A stretch of 64,000 bases of DNA from Paenibacillus luteus (GCF_006542765.1 NZ_SKCD01000016.1:1-64000); one strand, 5' to 3'. Counted from the first letter of the stretch, positions 1 through 11,126 are shown. Notes: a model not told the origin generated them from the letters alone. Translations and numbers: made by a program.

Positions 1-204
<204 letters not shown>

Positions 205-367
205 GGTGTTTGAAATGCTCATTACTTTTTTATCGCTTTTTTCGCTTATCCCGAAGGATTTGCGAGGCAGTTATTACTCGTTGTTCAGTTTTCAAAGAGC
301 AATCTATTCTTTCCTTTGTGTTGCTTGTTTTTCTTGTCGTCCGCATGTTTCTCTCGGCCGGAATTAG
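205..367 (-). other. rRNA operon leader with boxA-like antitermination element
   Basis: This is the transcribed spacer between the rrn promoter and mature 16S. On the minus strand it contains TGCTCTTTGAAAAC (288-301), followed by CTGAACAACGAG, the usual pre-16S boxA and processing-stem region of Bacillales rRNA operons. No protein is encoded. Confidence 0.7.
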
Positions 368-397
368 AATATATCATGCTACCCTACAATTGGTCAA
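368..397 (-). promoter_or_regulatory. rRNA operon promoter
   Basis: On the minus strand TTGACC (392-397) and TATATT (368-373) are separated by 18 bases, with A/T-rich sequence upstream (about 400-490) that could act as an UP element. The position, about 160 bases ahead of the mature 16S end, is typical for an rrn P2 promoter. Confidence 0.65.
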
Positions 398-577
398 GCC
401 TTTTTCGAAAAAAACTTTAAAATCATCGTTTATTATTATTTCTCCGTTTAAAATAGGGAATATTTCAACAGTAACATTCCTATTTTTTCAGAATTGATAC
501 TATATAAAGTCCATTCGCCTATTATAAAATAAACACATCATCTATTCTATATCTGATTCACTCGAAGGAGCTGCGCT

Positions 578-1519
578 ATGTCCCTTACTGAAATCCAACG
601 TCTTCAAACGCTTCTGCCTACGTGGGTTGAAACGAACCGGCTGCTTAGCGCCAATGGAAAGGTCGCATCTTATATACCAGAGCTTGCTAAATCCCCGATC
701 GATGCCCTTGGCATCCATCTCATCGATGCGCAAGGGAATTCCGTCTCCGCAGGGAACGCCGAGCTTTCGTTCACCATGCAAAGCATCTCCAAGGTATTCA
801 CCTTAATTCTGGCGTTGATGGATAATGGCGAATCCGGTGTCTTTGACAAAGTAGGCATGGAGCCCACAGGCGACAACTTTAACTCCATGCTCAAGCTGGA
901 GTTGGTACAGCCCGGCATTCCCTTTAATCCGCTCATTAATGCTGGCGCAATTGCAATATCCTCTCTGATCGCAGGGGAAAGTCCCACTGAAAAGTCGAGA
1001 CGGGTACTTGAATTTTTCCGTCTTCTCTCTAATAACAGCTCGCTGGATTACGATCTGGACGTATACCGCTCCGAATCCGACACGGCCAACCTGAATCGTT
1101 CCATGGCCTATTTCCTCAAAGATAACGGAGTGCTTGAGGGCGCAGTTGAAGATGTGCTCGATGTCTACTTTAGACATTGCTCCATCTGCGTAACTTGTAC
1201 TGATCTCGCCCAGATGGCCTTGGTGCTTGCCCATAACGGCACGAACCCGATTACAGGAGAAGAACTCATTCCGCGCCGATATGTCCAGATTGCCAAAACG
1301 TTTATGACCACATGCGGCATGTACAACGCATCTGGGGAATTCGCGATTCAAGTAGGATTGCCTGCCAAAAGCGGTGTGTCCGGCGGCATTTTAACACTGG
1401 TACCGGGCCGTTACGGGATCGGCTTGGTCGGTCCGTCCCTGAATCGCAAAGGAAACAGCATCGCAGGGGTTGCCCTGCTTGAGCAAATGTCCCAAACCTT
1501 TGATTGGAGCTTGTTTTAG
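578..1519 (+). CDS. glsA: Glutaminase A
   Basis: This gene encodes a 313-residue cytosolic glutaminase that hydrolyses L-glutamine to glutamate and ammonia. The serine-dependent beta-lactamase-like fold is shown by the S-I-S-K catalytic motif at residues 69-72 (Ser69 nucleophile, Lys72). Also visible are the family blocks NPLINAGAIA and KSGVSGGI, and the length matches the usual 305-330 residues. The ATG is preceded by GAAGGAG at 564-570. The gene is divergent from the rRNA operon and appears monocistronic, ending at a strong hairpin. It is not linked to a glutamine transporter or a glnL-type regulator, so it is likely a housekeeping or stress glutaminase rather than the ybgJ-glnT type operon. 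Confidence 0.95.
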   Translation: MSLTEIQRLQTLLPTWVETNRLLSANGKVASYIPELAKSPIDALGIHLIDAQGNSVSAGNAELSFTMQSISKVFTLILALMDNGESGVFDKVGMEPTGDNFNSMLKLELVQPGIPFNPLINAGAIAISSLIAGESPTEKSRRVLEFFRLLSNNSSLDYDLDVYRSESDTANLNRSMAYFLKDNGVLEGAVEDVLDVYFRHCSICVTCTDLAQMALVLAHNGTNPITGEELIPRRYVQIAKTFMTTCGMYNASGEFAIQVGLPAKSGVSGGILTLVPGRYGIGLVGPSLNRKGNSIAGVALLEQMSQTFDWSLF

Positions 1520-1542
1520 CCGCTGATCCACTGGCAAAATAA

Positions 1543-1581
1543 AAGGACGTCCGGCACGTTTCATCAACGTGGGACGTCCTT
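1543..1581. terminator. Bidirectional hairpin terminator between glsA and the DUF1232 gene
   Basis: A perfect 10-bp stem, AAGGACGTCC / GGACGTCCTT, is extended inside by CACGTT / AACGTG. It lies between convergent genes, with A-rich sequence on the left and T's on the right, so it can stop transcription from both sides. Confidence 0.8.
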
Positions 1582-1602
1582 CATTGGGGATATACCGCTA
1601 GC

Positions 1603-2166
1603 TTATGGCTGAGTATTTACCAGCTTCACACTTTTGTTAAGGATAAAGAACTGCTCCGCCTTCTCGCGATGTTCATCCGTAATTTGCCCGCTAATTGCCT
1701 TATAAGCCACAAATATGGCCGTTGCGTCATCAACAAATCCGACTACCGGAATAAAGTCCGGAATCAGGTCAATCGGCAAAATCCAGTAAGCTAGCGCTCC
1801 AATTGCCGTTACTTTAGTAGCCAAAGGCGTCTTCGGATCTGCCGAGCAATAATACAGCGTCACGACTTCCTTGGCGAACGGAACTTTTGCCGCATGACGC
1901 TTCACCTTTGCCCAGAACCCTTCCTCTACATACTTGGTTTGCTTCTCATGATCCCCGATTTTCCCTATCCACTTATGAATGTCGACATCCTCTGGCTTGT
2001 TCTTGTCATCTATATTCATAGAAGCCTGCAACTCCTCATCCGTCACCTCATAAGGTACAGTTTCCTGAACCAGCTTCACGCCGCATGAGGAGCAAACGGC
2101 AGTCATAAGCTTGTCCGTATCCATCTCAATATTGAGTCCACAGCTGGCGCACTCCACTTTTGCCAT
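1603..2166 (-). CDS. DUF1232 (YkvA-like) membrane protein with N-terminal zinc ribbon
   Basis: The start was set at the ATG of MAKVEC because AAGGAGGTG lies just upstream; this gives 187 residues. An earlier in-frame start would sit before that ribosome binding site. The N-terminus has two C-x-x-C knuckles (CASC and CSSC, about 20 residues apart), a probable zinc ribbon. The C-terminal half has the DUF1232 signature: a hydrophobic helix followed by PIDLIPDFIPVVGFVDDA. The DUF1232 function is not established, and members are small membrane-associated proteins. Fusion to a zinc ribbon is the only unusual trait. It is separated by a terminator from the ABC genes upstream on this strand, so it is probably transcribed alone. 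Confidence 0.8.
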   Translation of the reverse strand: MAKVECASCGLNIEMDTDKLMTAVCSSCGVKLVQETVPYEVTDEELQASMNIDDKNKPEDVDIHKWIGKIGDHEKQTKYVEEGFWAKVKRHAAKVPFAKEVVTLYYCSADPKTPLATKVTAIGALAYWILPIDLIPDFIPVVGFVDDATAIFVAYKAISGQITDEHREKAEQFFILNKSVKLVNTQP

Positions 2167-2233
2167 GTTACCCACCTCCTTGTTTAAAATATTACAATTC
2201 CTATGGTTCATAAGATAAGTAGTCTTTATTTCT

Positions 2234-2278
2234 AAAAAAACAGCTTCCCTCTTCTTGCTAAGGACGACGAAGCCGTTT
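2234..2278 (-). terminator. Terminator of the ABC exporter operon
   Basis: On the minus strand ACGGCTTC pairs with GGAAGCTGT (one G-U pair), followed by a run of seven T's. It lies about 55 bases after the stop codon of the second ABC gene. Confidence 0.7.
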
Positions 2279-2330
2279 CTTCTTGTACCTAGTAATACTG
2301 TTCATCGGCGAAAATAGTTGCAATAAGGTT

Positions 2331-4169
2331 TTAGCTGCTCTGCAGCTGTCCGCCCACAAGCGAGCTGTAAAATCCTTTTAGATGCAGAAGCTCCGCATGA
2401 GAGCCTTTCTCTATAATAGCGCCATCCCTCAGCACAACAATCTGGTCTGCTTGTTGAATCGTATTGAGACGATGAGCGATCACAAAGCTTGTTCGGCCCT
2501 GCATCAACCGCTGCAGCGCTTCTTGTATTTTGATCTCGGTGACGGTATCTATACTGCTCGTTGCTTCATCCAGCACCAATATCGATGGATTGGCAAGAAT
2601 AGCTCTCGCGATCGCAAGCAGTTGCTTCTGCCCTTGGCTAATGCCGCTGCCATCCGATTTCAGTATGGCATGGTATCCACTCTTCATCCGAACGATAAAG
2701 CTATGGGCATTTGCAAGCTTAGCCGCCTGCTCCACCTCGGCGTCTGTCGCATCAAGCTTGCCATAACGGATATTATCGCTAATCGTGCCCTCAAAGAGGA
2801 AAGGGTCCTGCAGCACAAAAGCCATATGAGAGCGCAAATTCTCGCGTTTGATCTCCTTCGTGTCCTGTCCGTCAATCCGAATGCTGCCAGAGCTGGGATC
2901 ATAAAATCGGCACAACAGCTGGATAAGTGTTGTTTTACCCGCACCTGTGGGACCGACCAAGGCAACCGTCTCGCCAGGCGCTAATTTAAAACTTACATCC
3001 TTAATCGTCGCCGAGCGCCCTTCATAGGCGAAGGTAACGTGATCGAACACGACATGTCCTTTGACCTCGGCAAGCTCTGAAGCATTCGCCTCATCCGTGC
3101 GCTCCTCTTCCTCGCTAAGCACATCGAATACCCGCTCCGCGCCTGCAATCGCCGACAGCATCGTGTTCCATTGATTTGCAAGATCATTCAATGGGCGAGT
3201 GAACTGTCTGGAATATTCGGCAAAAATAACGATTACCCCTACCGTAATAGCATCATTTAAAACAAACACCGCGCCAATGCCCGCAATGATGGCAAAGCTT
3301 AAATTGTTGAGTGCATTCATCAGCTTCGGAATAAAGCCCGAGATCGTTTGAGCCCAAAAGCCGGAAACGAGAATGCGCTCGTTACGCTCCTTAAAAGCAG
3401 CGATGACCGTTTCCTCCTGCGAAAATGCTTTGACAATGCGCTGCCCCGAAAGCGTCTCTTCTATATAACCATTCAAGTCACCCAAATTGCGCTGCTGCGC
3501 TTTAAACAAACGGCCAGTCTGCTGTGTTATCCATTTCATACCAAACAGCATGAGCGGTATGACAAGAAACGTTAACAAGGTCAGAAGCGGACTAAGTGAG
3601 AGCATTACGCCAACCGTGCCGATAAGCAGAAGCACACTCGAGAACACCTGAATGACCGAGCTGTTCAACGAAGAACTGACGTTCTCGATATCATTCGTTA
3701 CCCGGCTCATCAGCTCTCCGTGCTGCCTTTTGCTGAAATAAGGGATAGGCAGCCGGTGCAGATGCTCAAATAGCTGTACCCGCATGCGGTATACGGTCTT
3801 TTGCGAAATCGTGATCATCCAGATGCTTTGCAGCCACATCGTAATGGAATGGAGCGCATATACGACAGCCATGCCAATAAGAAACACCACGAATCCGCTA
3901 TCCCTATTCATAATGAAATGGTCAATCGCTGTCCCGGCCAAGTATGGGCCCAACAAGGAGAAGCCGGAGCTGAGCAATATCATAATCATGACCGCAAAAA
4001 GCTTGCCTTTGTATCCAATTAAATAGCTCCACATCTGCCTAAGTGTCTGGGAAGCATTTTGAGCTCTTGGTTTTTTCTTCCCTTTGCCTGCGGCCTGCCC
4101 GCTTGCCGGAACCTCAACAGCTTTGTCTGGCCTTTGATATTGAAATGGCTCTTTGAGCTGTCTAAGCAC
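2331..4169 (-). CDS. ABC exporter half-transporter, canonical Walker B subunit (YfiC/BmrD-like)
   Basis: This is a fused permease-ATPase of about 612 residues: a charged, Lys-rich N-terminal tail, six membrane helices (about 50-340) and a C-terminal nucleotide-binding domain. Walker A is GPTGAGKTT and Walker B ends LVLDEATSSID with the catalytic Glu. The signature loop, however, is ISQGQ rather than LSGGQ. It overlaps the preceding ABC gene by a few bases, so the two are cotranscribed and should form a heterodimer. The start is a GTG behind AAGGAAGG; another GTG three codons upstream is possible. B. subtilis YfiB/YfiC and BmrC/BmrD, multidrug-type exporters, are the nearest known organisation. 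The substrate cannot be told from sequence. Confidence 0.88.
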   Translation of the reverse strand: MLRQLKEPFQYQRPDKAVEVPASGQAAGKGKKKPRAQNASQTLRQMWSYLIGYKGKLFAVMIMILLSSGFSLLGPYLAGTAIDHFIMNRDSGFVVFLIGMAVVYALHSITMWLQSIWMITISQKTVYRMRVQLFEHLHRLPIPYFSKRQHGELMSRVTNDIENVSSSLNSSVIQVFSSVLLLIGTVGVMLSLSPLLTLLTFLVIPLMLFGMKWITQQTGRLFKAQQRNLGDLNGYIEETLSGQRIVKAFSQEETVIAAFKERNERILVSGFWAQTISGFIPKLMNALNNLSFAIIAGIGAVFVLNDAITVGVIVIFAEYSRQFTRPLNDLANQWNTMLSAIAGAERVFDVLSEEEERTDEANASELAEVKGHVVFDHVTFAYEGRSATIKDVSFKLAPGETVALVGPTGAGKTTLIQLLCRFYDPSSGSIRIDGQDTKEIKRENLRSHMAFVLQDPFLFEGTISDNIRYGKLDATDAEVEQAAKLANAHSFIVRMKSGYHAILKSDGSGISQGQKQLLAIARAILANPSILVLDEATSSIDTVTEIKIQEALQRLMQGRTSFVIAHRLNTIQQADQIVVLRDGAIIEKGSHAELLHLKGFYSSLVGGQLQSS

Positions 4170-5892
4170 GGGATACACCTTCCTTCCCGAACTGTGATTC
4201 GTAAATTTTCTGATATAAGCTGGACTCTCTAATCAATCGTTCATGCTTGCCCTGCGCAAGCAGCTCACCTTCGTCCAGCAGAAGTATAGAGTCCGCCGAT
4301 ATCGTAGAGCTGATTTTTTGCGTGACAAGAAAAGTCGTGCAGTTCATTTGCTTAAGCGCTTCAAGCAGCGCCGCTTCCGTCTGTACATCAAGCGCGCTAG
4401 TACTGTCATCCAGCAGCAAAATAACCGGCTTCCGAACGAGTGCGCGCGCAATGGTCAGCCTTTGCTTTTGCCCGCCGGACAGATTGACGCCCTTCTGCCC
4501 TACAATGGTGTCATATTGCTCCGGCAGCTTCATAACGGTGTCATGAATTTGCGCCAGCTTCGCAGCCTCTACAACCTCTTCGAATGTTGCATTTTCCTTG
4601 CCCCATCGAATATTTTCCTGCACGGTGCCCGTGAACAGCATAATCTCTTGAGGTACATAACCAATTTGCTTGCGGAGCTGCGCCAGCTTCAGATGACGAT
4701 TGTCTATCCCGTCTACCCGAACATCGCCGCTCTGAACATCGTAAAGCCGGGGAATAAGCTGGATTAGCGAGGTTTTGCCAGAGCCTGTTGCTCCCATAAT
4801 AGCAATTGTCTCTCCCGGCTTGGCCGAAAACGAGATTTGATGCAGAATCCGGCGGTCTGATTCCGGGTATTGAAACGAGACCTTGTCAAAGGATACCCCG
4901 CCCTCCTTGAGCCTTACAGCTTTATCGCTTTCGTCTGTATCCGTCAGGTCAATATCGGTCAAGATGACCTCCTCAATCCTTTGAGCCGATGCGCGTGCCC
5001 TAGAGAAGTTGACCACAATCCACGACATGATGGACAGCGCCGCTGTTGTTCTAGTCGCGTAATTGACAATGGCAACGACCTCCCCAACGGACGCGCCCTT
5101 CGTATCCAGCTCAATGCGGCCAAACCAAAGCACCGCCATCACACTGGCATTCATAACGAGCAGGATGATCGGCATGGTTGCCTCCGTCAAACGAAGAGCG
5201 GAAATCGTGTGATCCATCAGAAAACCACTTGCTCCTGCAAAGCGCCTAGATTCATGGTTCATCCGCACAAACACGCGAACGATTCGCATCCCGATTAGAT
5301 TTTGCTGCATTACGCTATTGACTTGGTCGAGCTGCTGCTGAACGGAACGGAATAAGCTCTCGCCCTTCTTGAGCACCCAAAGAAGAAATACAGCCAGAAA
5401 AGGGATAACCACCGCAACCCATATCGCCAGCTTAGGATGGACGATAAAGGCCATCACAATGCTTCCGATGACAAGCAGCGGAGCGCGAAGCATAATTCGC
5501 AGTCCCATGAACACCGTATTTTGCAGCTGCGTAACATCATTGGTTAGTCTCGTTATAAGTGATGATTCAGGAAAGCGATTAAAATTGGCAAATGAGAACG
5601 ATTGCACTTTTTCGTAGAGCCTCTCTCGCAGGTCAAAGCCGAAGCTTTGGCTAACATGGGAGGCATAGAAGGAGCTGAGGATACCAACGACAAACGCAAT
5701 GAAGGAGCAACCAATGAGGAAGCCGCCCCATTTCAGTACAACAGACAGGTTATCCTGTCCAATGCCGTCATCAATGATTTTGGAAATGATATAAGGCTGC
5801 AAAAGCTCCACCATAAGCTCAATTAACATAAGAAGTAGAGCAACATAGGCGGCAAAACGATACTTTTTGAGAAAGGTGAACATGGTCAGCAT
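4162..5892 (-). CDS. ABC exporter half-transporter, degenerate Walker B subunit (YfiB/BmrC-like)
   Basis: This gene encodes 576 residues: six membrane helices in the first 320 residues, then an ATPase domain with Walker A GATGSGKTS, a canonical LSGGQ signature and a Walker B reading LLLDDSTSALD. The usual catalytic Glu is Asp. With the partner's ISQGQ signature, this predicts one degenerate and one active ATP site, as known for heterodimeric exporters such as TM287/288 and BmrCD. The ATG follows GGAGGATTAAAG. It is the first gene of a two-gene operon and the stop overlaps the next start. The role is export of an unknown lipid-like or drug-like substrate. Confidence 0.9.
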   Translation of the reverse strand: MLTMFTFLKKYRFAAYVALLLMLIELMVELLQPYIISKIIDDGIGQDNLSVVLKWGGFLIGCSFIAFVVGILSSFYASHVSQSFGFDLRERLYEKVQSFSFANFNRFPESSLITRLTNDVTQLQNTVFMGLRIMLRAPLLVIGSIVMAFIVHPKLAIWVAVVIPFLAVFLLWVLKKGESLFRSVQQQLDQVNSVMQQNLIGMRIVRVFVRMNHESRRFAGASGFLMDHTISALRLTEATMPIILLVMNASVMAVLWFGRIELDTKGASVGEVVAIVNYATRTTAALSIMSWIVVNFSRARASAQRIEEVILTDIDLTDTDESDKAVRLKEGGVSFDKVSFQYPESDRRILHQISFSAKPGETIAIMGATGSGKTSLIQLIPRLYDVQSGDVRVDGIDNRHLKLAQLRKQIGYVPQEIMLFTGTVQENIRWGKENATFEEVVEAAKLAQIHDTVMKLPEQYDTIVGQKGVNLSGGQKQRLTIARALVRKPVILLLDDSTSALDVQTEAALLEALKQMNCTTFLVTQKISSTISADSILLLDEGELLAQGKHERLIRESSLYQKIYESQFGKEGVSRA

Positions 5893-6044
5893 CTTTAATC
5901 CTCCGAGTAAGGTTGGCTTATATTACCTGTCTTACCCATTATATCTACTAGTTTTAAAAATGGCATGTCGATATAAAAAAAATTAAGCAGTGGTAAAGGA
6001 AACTTTCGAGGTCATCTAGATGTATGGAGGGGGAAGAACATATA

Positions 6045-6067
6045 GCAAAAGGCAGCTAAGCTGCCTT
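6045..6067 (-). terminator. Terminator overlapping the stop codon of the ArsR-type gene
   Basis: AAGGCAGC and GCTGCCTT form an 8-bp stem with a three-base loop. On the minus strand it is followed by TTTTGCTATA. One arm contains the stop codon region of the upstream regulator gene. Confidence 0.65.
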
Positions 6068-6986
6068 ATACGCCACGCACATCCTCATAAAAGACTCGGA
6101 ACATAATATCATGGTTGTAGTTGCCGAAGCCTTTGCCGTACAAGGTCAGCCCGCCAACATGGACAGCGTCCTCCTTGACACCAATGCGGAAAGTCCAAAA
6201 ATTGCGCTCCAGTCCAATTTCACTAATGCTGACGGACGACATATGCTGGCCATCAATTAGCGTGCCATCCTCTTGAATGCGAATCACCTTCAGCAGGCCG
6301 TACTGATTGACACGGTCTCCCCACCAAGCAGGAGAGAAGCGTCCTCTGACTTCGCCATAATCGCCAGGGCTTGTCCACATTCCGATATCCAGGCCATTCA
6401 GTGAAAAATCAATATCCGATGGCCAGTTATCATTTACGCCCGGCGCTTCCGACCCCAGCTCCAACGTAATTTCCAGTGCGACGGGACGCTGTCCCGAGAG
6501 CAAATAATTCGGTACTTTGTATTCCACGTAACCTTTACCGAACCACAAAATACCAGCATTCATCCGCTCCGGCTCCAGAAAGAAGCGTGGATCATCAAAC
6601 TGTCCAATCAGCTTATCTACCGTTGCGATGCCGCAGGTTGGGAATACCTCGAACTCTGTAAAATGGCCAACAGGCACGCTAACGTCATGCACCTTCCGCA
6701 AATCCATCGTGGGGTGCGGCAGCTCGATGGCAATCGAACGCTCCGCAAGCGAGCAAATTTTATGCGTCCCCCCTTGCTTGCGCACCATTTTCGTCTGAAC
6801 GATTCCAGCCTTCTCCAGCTTCCGGATGTGCATCGTCACAATTGCGCTGCTGAGGCCGACTCCCTCTGCAAGCTCTTTCACGTTCATCATGTTAGTTGCA
6901 AGCAAATTTATGATGGAGAGCCTTACTGGGCTCGCTAACGCTTCATATAAAGGCAGCCATGCCTCATCTGTATTTGCATTGATCAA
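6066..6986 (-). CDS. ArsR-family (winged-helix) transcriptional regulator with C-terminal sensor-like domain
   Basis: The first about 95 residues form an ArsR/HTH_20 winged helix (ALASPVRLSIINLL, VKELAEGVGLSSAIVTMHIRKLEKAGIV). The remaining about 210 residues are a beta-rich region that I cannot assign, much longer than a simple ArsR repressor. I chose a TTG start at 6986 because AAGGAGAGG sits six bases upstream; the longer ATG-started frame reaches back towards the preceding gene and has no ribosome binding site. It lies about 90 bases downstream of, and in the same direction as, the GH51 arabinofuranosidase gene. Control of that gene is a reasonable inference. No metal-binding Cys cluster is evident, so a sugar or other ligand is more likely than metal. 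Confidence 0.78.
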   Translation of the reverse strand: MINANTDEAWLPLYEALASPVRLSIINLLATNMMNVKELAEGVGLSSAIVTMHIRKLEKAGIVQTKMVRKQGGTHKICSLAERSIAIELPHPTMDLRKVHDVSVPVGHFTEFEVFPTCGIATVDKLIGQFDDPRFFLEPERMNAGILWFGKGYVEYKVPNYLLSGQRPVALEITLELGSEAPGVNDNWPSDIDFSLNGLDIGMWTSPGDYGEVRGRFSPAWWGDRVNQYGLLKVIRIQEDGTLIDGQHMSSVSISEIGLERNFWTFRIGVKEDAVHVGGLTLYGKGFGNYNHDIMFRVFYEDVRGV

Positions 6987-7074
6987 TACGGTCCTCTCCT
7001 TTCTATACTCCTTAATAATAGAAGGGCATCCCAAAAGCCGCAATAGCGGCTTCCGGATCCCCTGTCAGTTCTTC

Positions 7075-8681
<1,607 letters not shown>

Positions 8682-8824
8682 TTCAAGTATTAATTTTAAG
8701 TGAATTGAAATAATATATATATAATTTCAACCTCATTAGTGAACATAAGAGACGCTTTTATGTGACAAAGTCAGAGTAACCTCTTGGAAAATAGTTCAAT
8801 ATTCCTAAATAACAACATTTTTTC

Positions 8825-8853
8825 TTGAGTTAGCACGTCTTTTAGACTACTAT
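8825..8853 (+). promoter_or_regulatory. Sigma-A-type promoter for the diguanylate cyclase gene
   Basis: TTGAGT (8825-8830) and TACTAT (8848-8853) are spaced 17 bases apart, about 50 bases upstream of the start codon. Confidence 0.5.
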
Positions 8854-8904
8854 GGAACTATAAGGTAACCCCTTGGTTTCAACACTACGGCAGGAGTTGA
8901 GAAC

Positions 8905-9813
8905 ATGAGCAGTAACACACGCTCACTAGATGATGCAGCCGACCATATCATTGACACCCTGAAGCACTTTCTTCATGTAGACACCCTTGCAGTTGCAACG
9001 GCCAATGGTACGGGAAGCCGAATTCTCCGGGCATTCAGTCGCCATGAGATATCGAATCCAAACAGTACCCATATCACTTTGCTACAAAACTATAGCACCC
9101 TCGTCCTACATCATACCGCTCCTATACTCAACATTCCGAACATACACGATGATCAGCGTACAGCCTCTCTTCCGATTACCCAGCAGCTTGAAGCCACATC
9201 ATTTATCGGCATAGCAGTAACTACCTCTGACCATCACCCCGTAGGCGCGATCTGCGCTTGGCATCACGAGCCCATCCAGCTCACAGAACAGCAGCTCGCC
9301 TTTCTCAAATCCATGGCGGCATTTTTTGGTTATATTTTGGATTTGGAAAATGCAAGCGTGACCGATAGTTTGACCGGTCTGTACAACAGGCGTTACTTAT
9401 CTCATTTATACCAAAACGGCTCAGACAAGCAGTATAGCGTCATGTTTATCGATATTGATGATTTTAAGGATGTCAACGATACCTTCGGGCATGACTTTGG
9501 CGACGTGCTTCTGCTTCAAATCGCTGCAAGACTTAAACAAAGTGTCAGGAAAAGCGATATCCTTGTTAGATATGGCGGTGATGAATTCGTCATCTGCTTC
9601 CAGCATCTGGTTGAAAATCAAGATATCGATTTTGTTGCACGAAAGATCAAAGACTCCATCAATGAACCCTTCGTTATAGAGGGCCATACGATTTCCATTT
9701 CAGCAAGCATCGGCATTAGTGCCAAACATGGAGCAGGCAGCAGCCTAAAGGAACTAATCAGCGATGCGGATCAAGCGATGTACGGGATCAAACAAAACGA
9801 AAAGAACCTTTAA
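8905..9813 (+). CDS. GAF-GGDEF diguanylate cyclase
   Basis: This is a 302-residue soluble protein with no membrane segment. Residues about 10-145 look like a GAF sensor domain, and residues 150-300 are a GGDEF domain that makes cyclic di-GMP from two GTP. The GGDEF motif is intact at about 224-228. An RxxD product-inhibition site (RKSD, 215-218) lies exactly five residues upstream, so an active and feedback-inhibited enzyme is expected. The ATG follows CAGGAG. It is convergent with the downstream histidine kinase and shares a structured 3' region with it. The GAF ligand is unknown. Likely outputs are motility, biofilm or sporulation decisions. Confidence 0.92.
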   Translation: MSSNTRSLDDAADHIIDTLKHFLHVDTLAVATANGTGSRILRAFSRHEISNPNSTHITLLQNYSTLVLHHTAPILNIPNIHDDQRTASLPITQQLEATSFIGIAVTTSDHHPVGAICAWHHEPIQLTEQQLAFLKSMAAFFGYILDLENASVTDSLTGLYNRRYLSHLYQNGSDKQYSVMFIDIDDFKDVNDTFGHDFGDVLLLQIAARLKQSVRKSDILVRYGGDEFVICFQHLVENQDIDFVARKIKDSINEPFVIEGHTISISASIGISAKHGAGSSLKELISDADQAMYGIKQNEKNL

Positions 9814-9868
9814 GCCGGCCTCTTCTGTCCGAATTTAACAATTCGGAAGGCTCCATCCGAAGGTTCTT
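9802..9868. terminator. Nested palindrome shared by two convergent gene ends
   Basis: Three nested stems lie on one axis: AAGAACCTT / AAGGTTCTT, AGCC / GGCT and TCCGAATT / AATTCGGA. The outermost arms include the last codons of both the diguanylate cyclase and the kinase gene. It probably acts as a bidirectional terminator, although no clear T run follows. Confidence 0.5.
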
Positions 9869-11126
9869 ATCCATTGCTGATGAGTCCAAAATGCATTTCG
9901 CAAATCGTACCCTCATTCGGTTTACTTCTGAAATATATTTTCCCATTCATCGCTTTCACTAAGCTTACAACGACCATTAGCCCAAGTCCCGTACCGCTTT
10001 CCTTTGTTGTAAAATAGGGACGCCCTACTCTTTTTATTGCCGTGCTGCTCATACCGACGCCTGTATCTCGAATAATGATTTGAACCATCTCTACTTTCAG
10101 CCGAGTGTGTACGGTTAGCGAGCCGCCTTCGGGCATCGATTCAATTGCATTTTTCATCACATTAAGCAGGCATTGTTGAAATTTTTTGGGCTCTCCCCAT
10201 ATTTGTAAGGACGTATCTGCCAAATGGTGGACATTAATCGTTATGTTCGCTACGACGGAGAACGGGTGCAGCCACGAAATTACACCATCTACTTCTTCTT
10301 TTACATTCAACAGCGTCGGCTCTTCCAATGACGGTTTGGAGAAATTCAAATAATCTGTAATAATGCTATTCGCATGGTCTATGCCTTCAAAGGCATAAGT
10401 ACGGTAGCGCTCCATCGCTTCTTTGCTGACATTTTCATTTCCCATCAGCTGCAAGAAGCCTCTTGTCGTCGTTAATGGATTGCGAATTTCATGCGAGAGA
10501 GAGGCAGCCAATTGCCCGATTAACTGATATTTCTCCGATAGAATAAGCTCCCTCTGAAATCGCTCCTGATGCTTCACGTAGAAATAAATGAAATTGGTAA
10601 ATAAAGAAGAGACTAACGTTATCGTAACAATGACGGTGACCAAGCGAGTATCCTCCCACCTGCCTTGCAGCCAAAGCGTACTTAAATAAAGAAGTAAATA
10701 GATCATAACGAGACAAATTGTATACAAAGACATTCGTTTATGTGAGCTGATCTCCATCTTATAATGAAGCAGCAGCCCGAGCCCCAAAAGAACCGTGCCT
10801 GCAAGCAGAGTAGGAAGCCCCTCTGTTTCTACGACGAAGATTCCACAAAAAACAAACGCCGCCCAGGTTGCGATGCCAGGCACGGCTCCCTCATATAAAG
10901 AAGCCAGCGCTATTGATAAAGGAATAAGGTGCAGAGCATAGACCATGGGATTATGCTCCTCATATCCGAGATAGACAAAGCTCAATAATGTCAGAATAGC
11001 TAAAAAGAGCAGCTTGCGCCGGCGGCTGTCAAAGATAAACTTTGGGTTAATGACAAGAAACAGAAGACAAGCCGCGATCATATACAGCAATCCATGTATA
11101 ACAGGCAAAAGGACGGATTGAACCAC
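9867..11126 (-). CDS. Membrane histidine kinase (sporulation-kinase-like)
   Basis: The protein has 419 residues with about six membrane helices in the first 185 and no large extracellular sensor, resembling KinB-type kinases. The H-box is SLSHEIRNPLTTTRGFLQLM with phospho-acceptor His at about 212. The ATPase domain has an N-box (NVMKNAIESM), DTGVGMS and GTGLGLMVV. The start is GTG, preceded by GAGAGGAAA. No response regulator is adjacent, so it is an orphan kinase. In spore-formers such kinases often feed the Spo0F/Spo0A phosphorelay, which is an inference here. It is followed by a convergent diguanylate cyclase, but nothing else ties the two functionally. Confidence 0.85.
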   Translation of the reverse strand: MVQSVLLPVIHGLLYMIAACLLFLVINPKFIFDSRRRKLLFLAILTLLSFVYLGYEEHNPMVYALHLIPLSIALASLYEGAVPGIATWAAFVFCGIFVVETEGLPTLLAGTVLLGLGLLLHYKMEISSHKRMSLYTICLVMIYLLLYLSTLWLQGRWEDTRLVTVIVTITLVSSLFTNFIYFYVKHQERFQRELILSEKYQLIGQLAASLSHEIRNPLTTTRGFLQLMGNENVSKEAMERYRTYAFEGIDHANSIITDYLNFSKPSLEEPTLLNVKEEVDGVISWLHPFSVVANITINVHHLADTSLQIWGEPKKFQQCLLNVMKNAIESMPEGGSLTVHTRLKVEMVQIIIRDTGVGMSSTAIKRVGRPYFTTKESGTGLGLMVVVSLVKAMNGKIYFRSKPNEGTICEMHFGLISNG

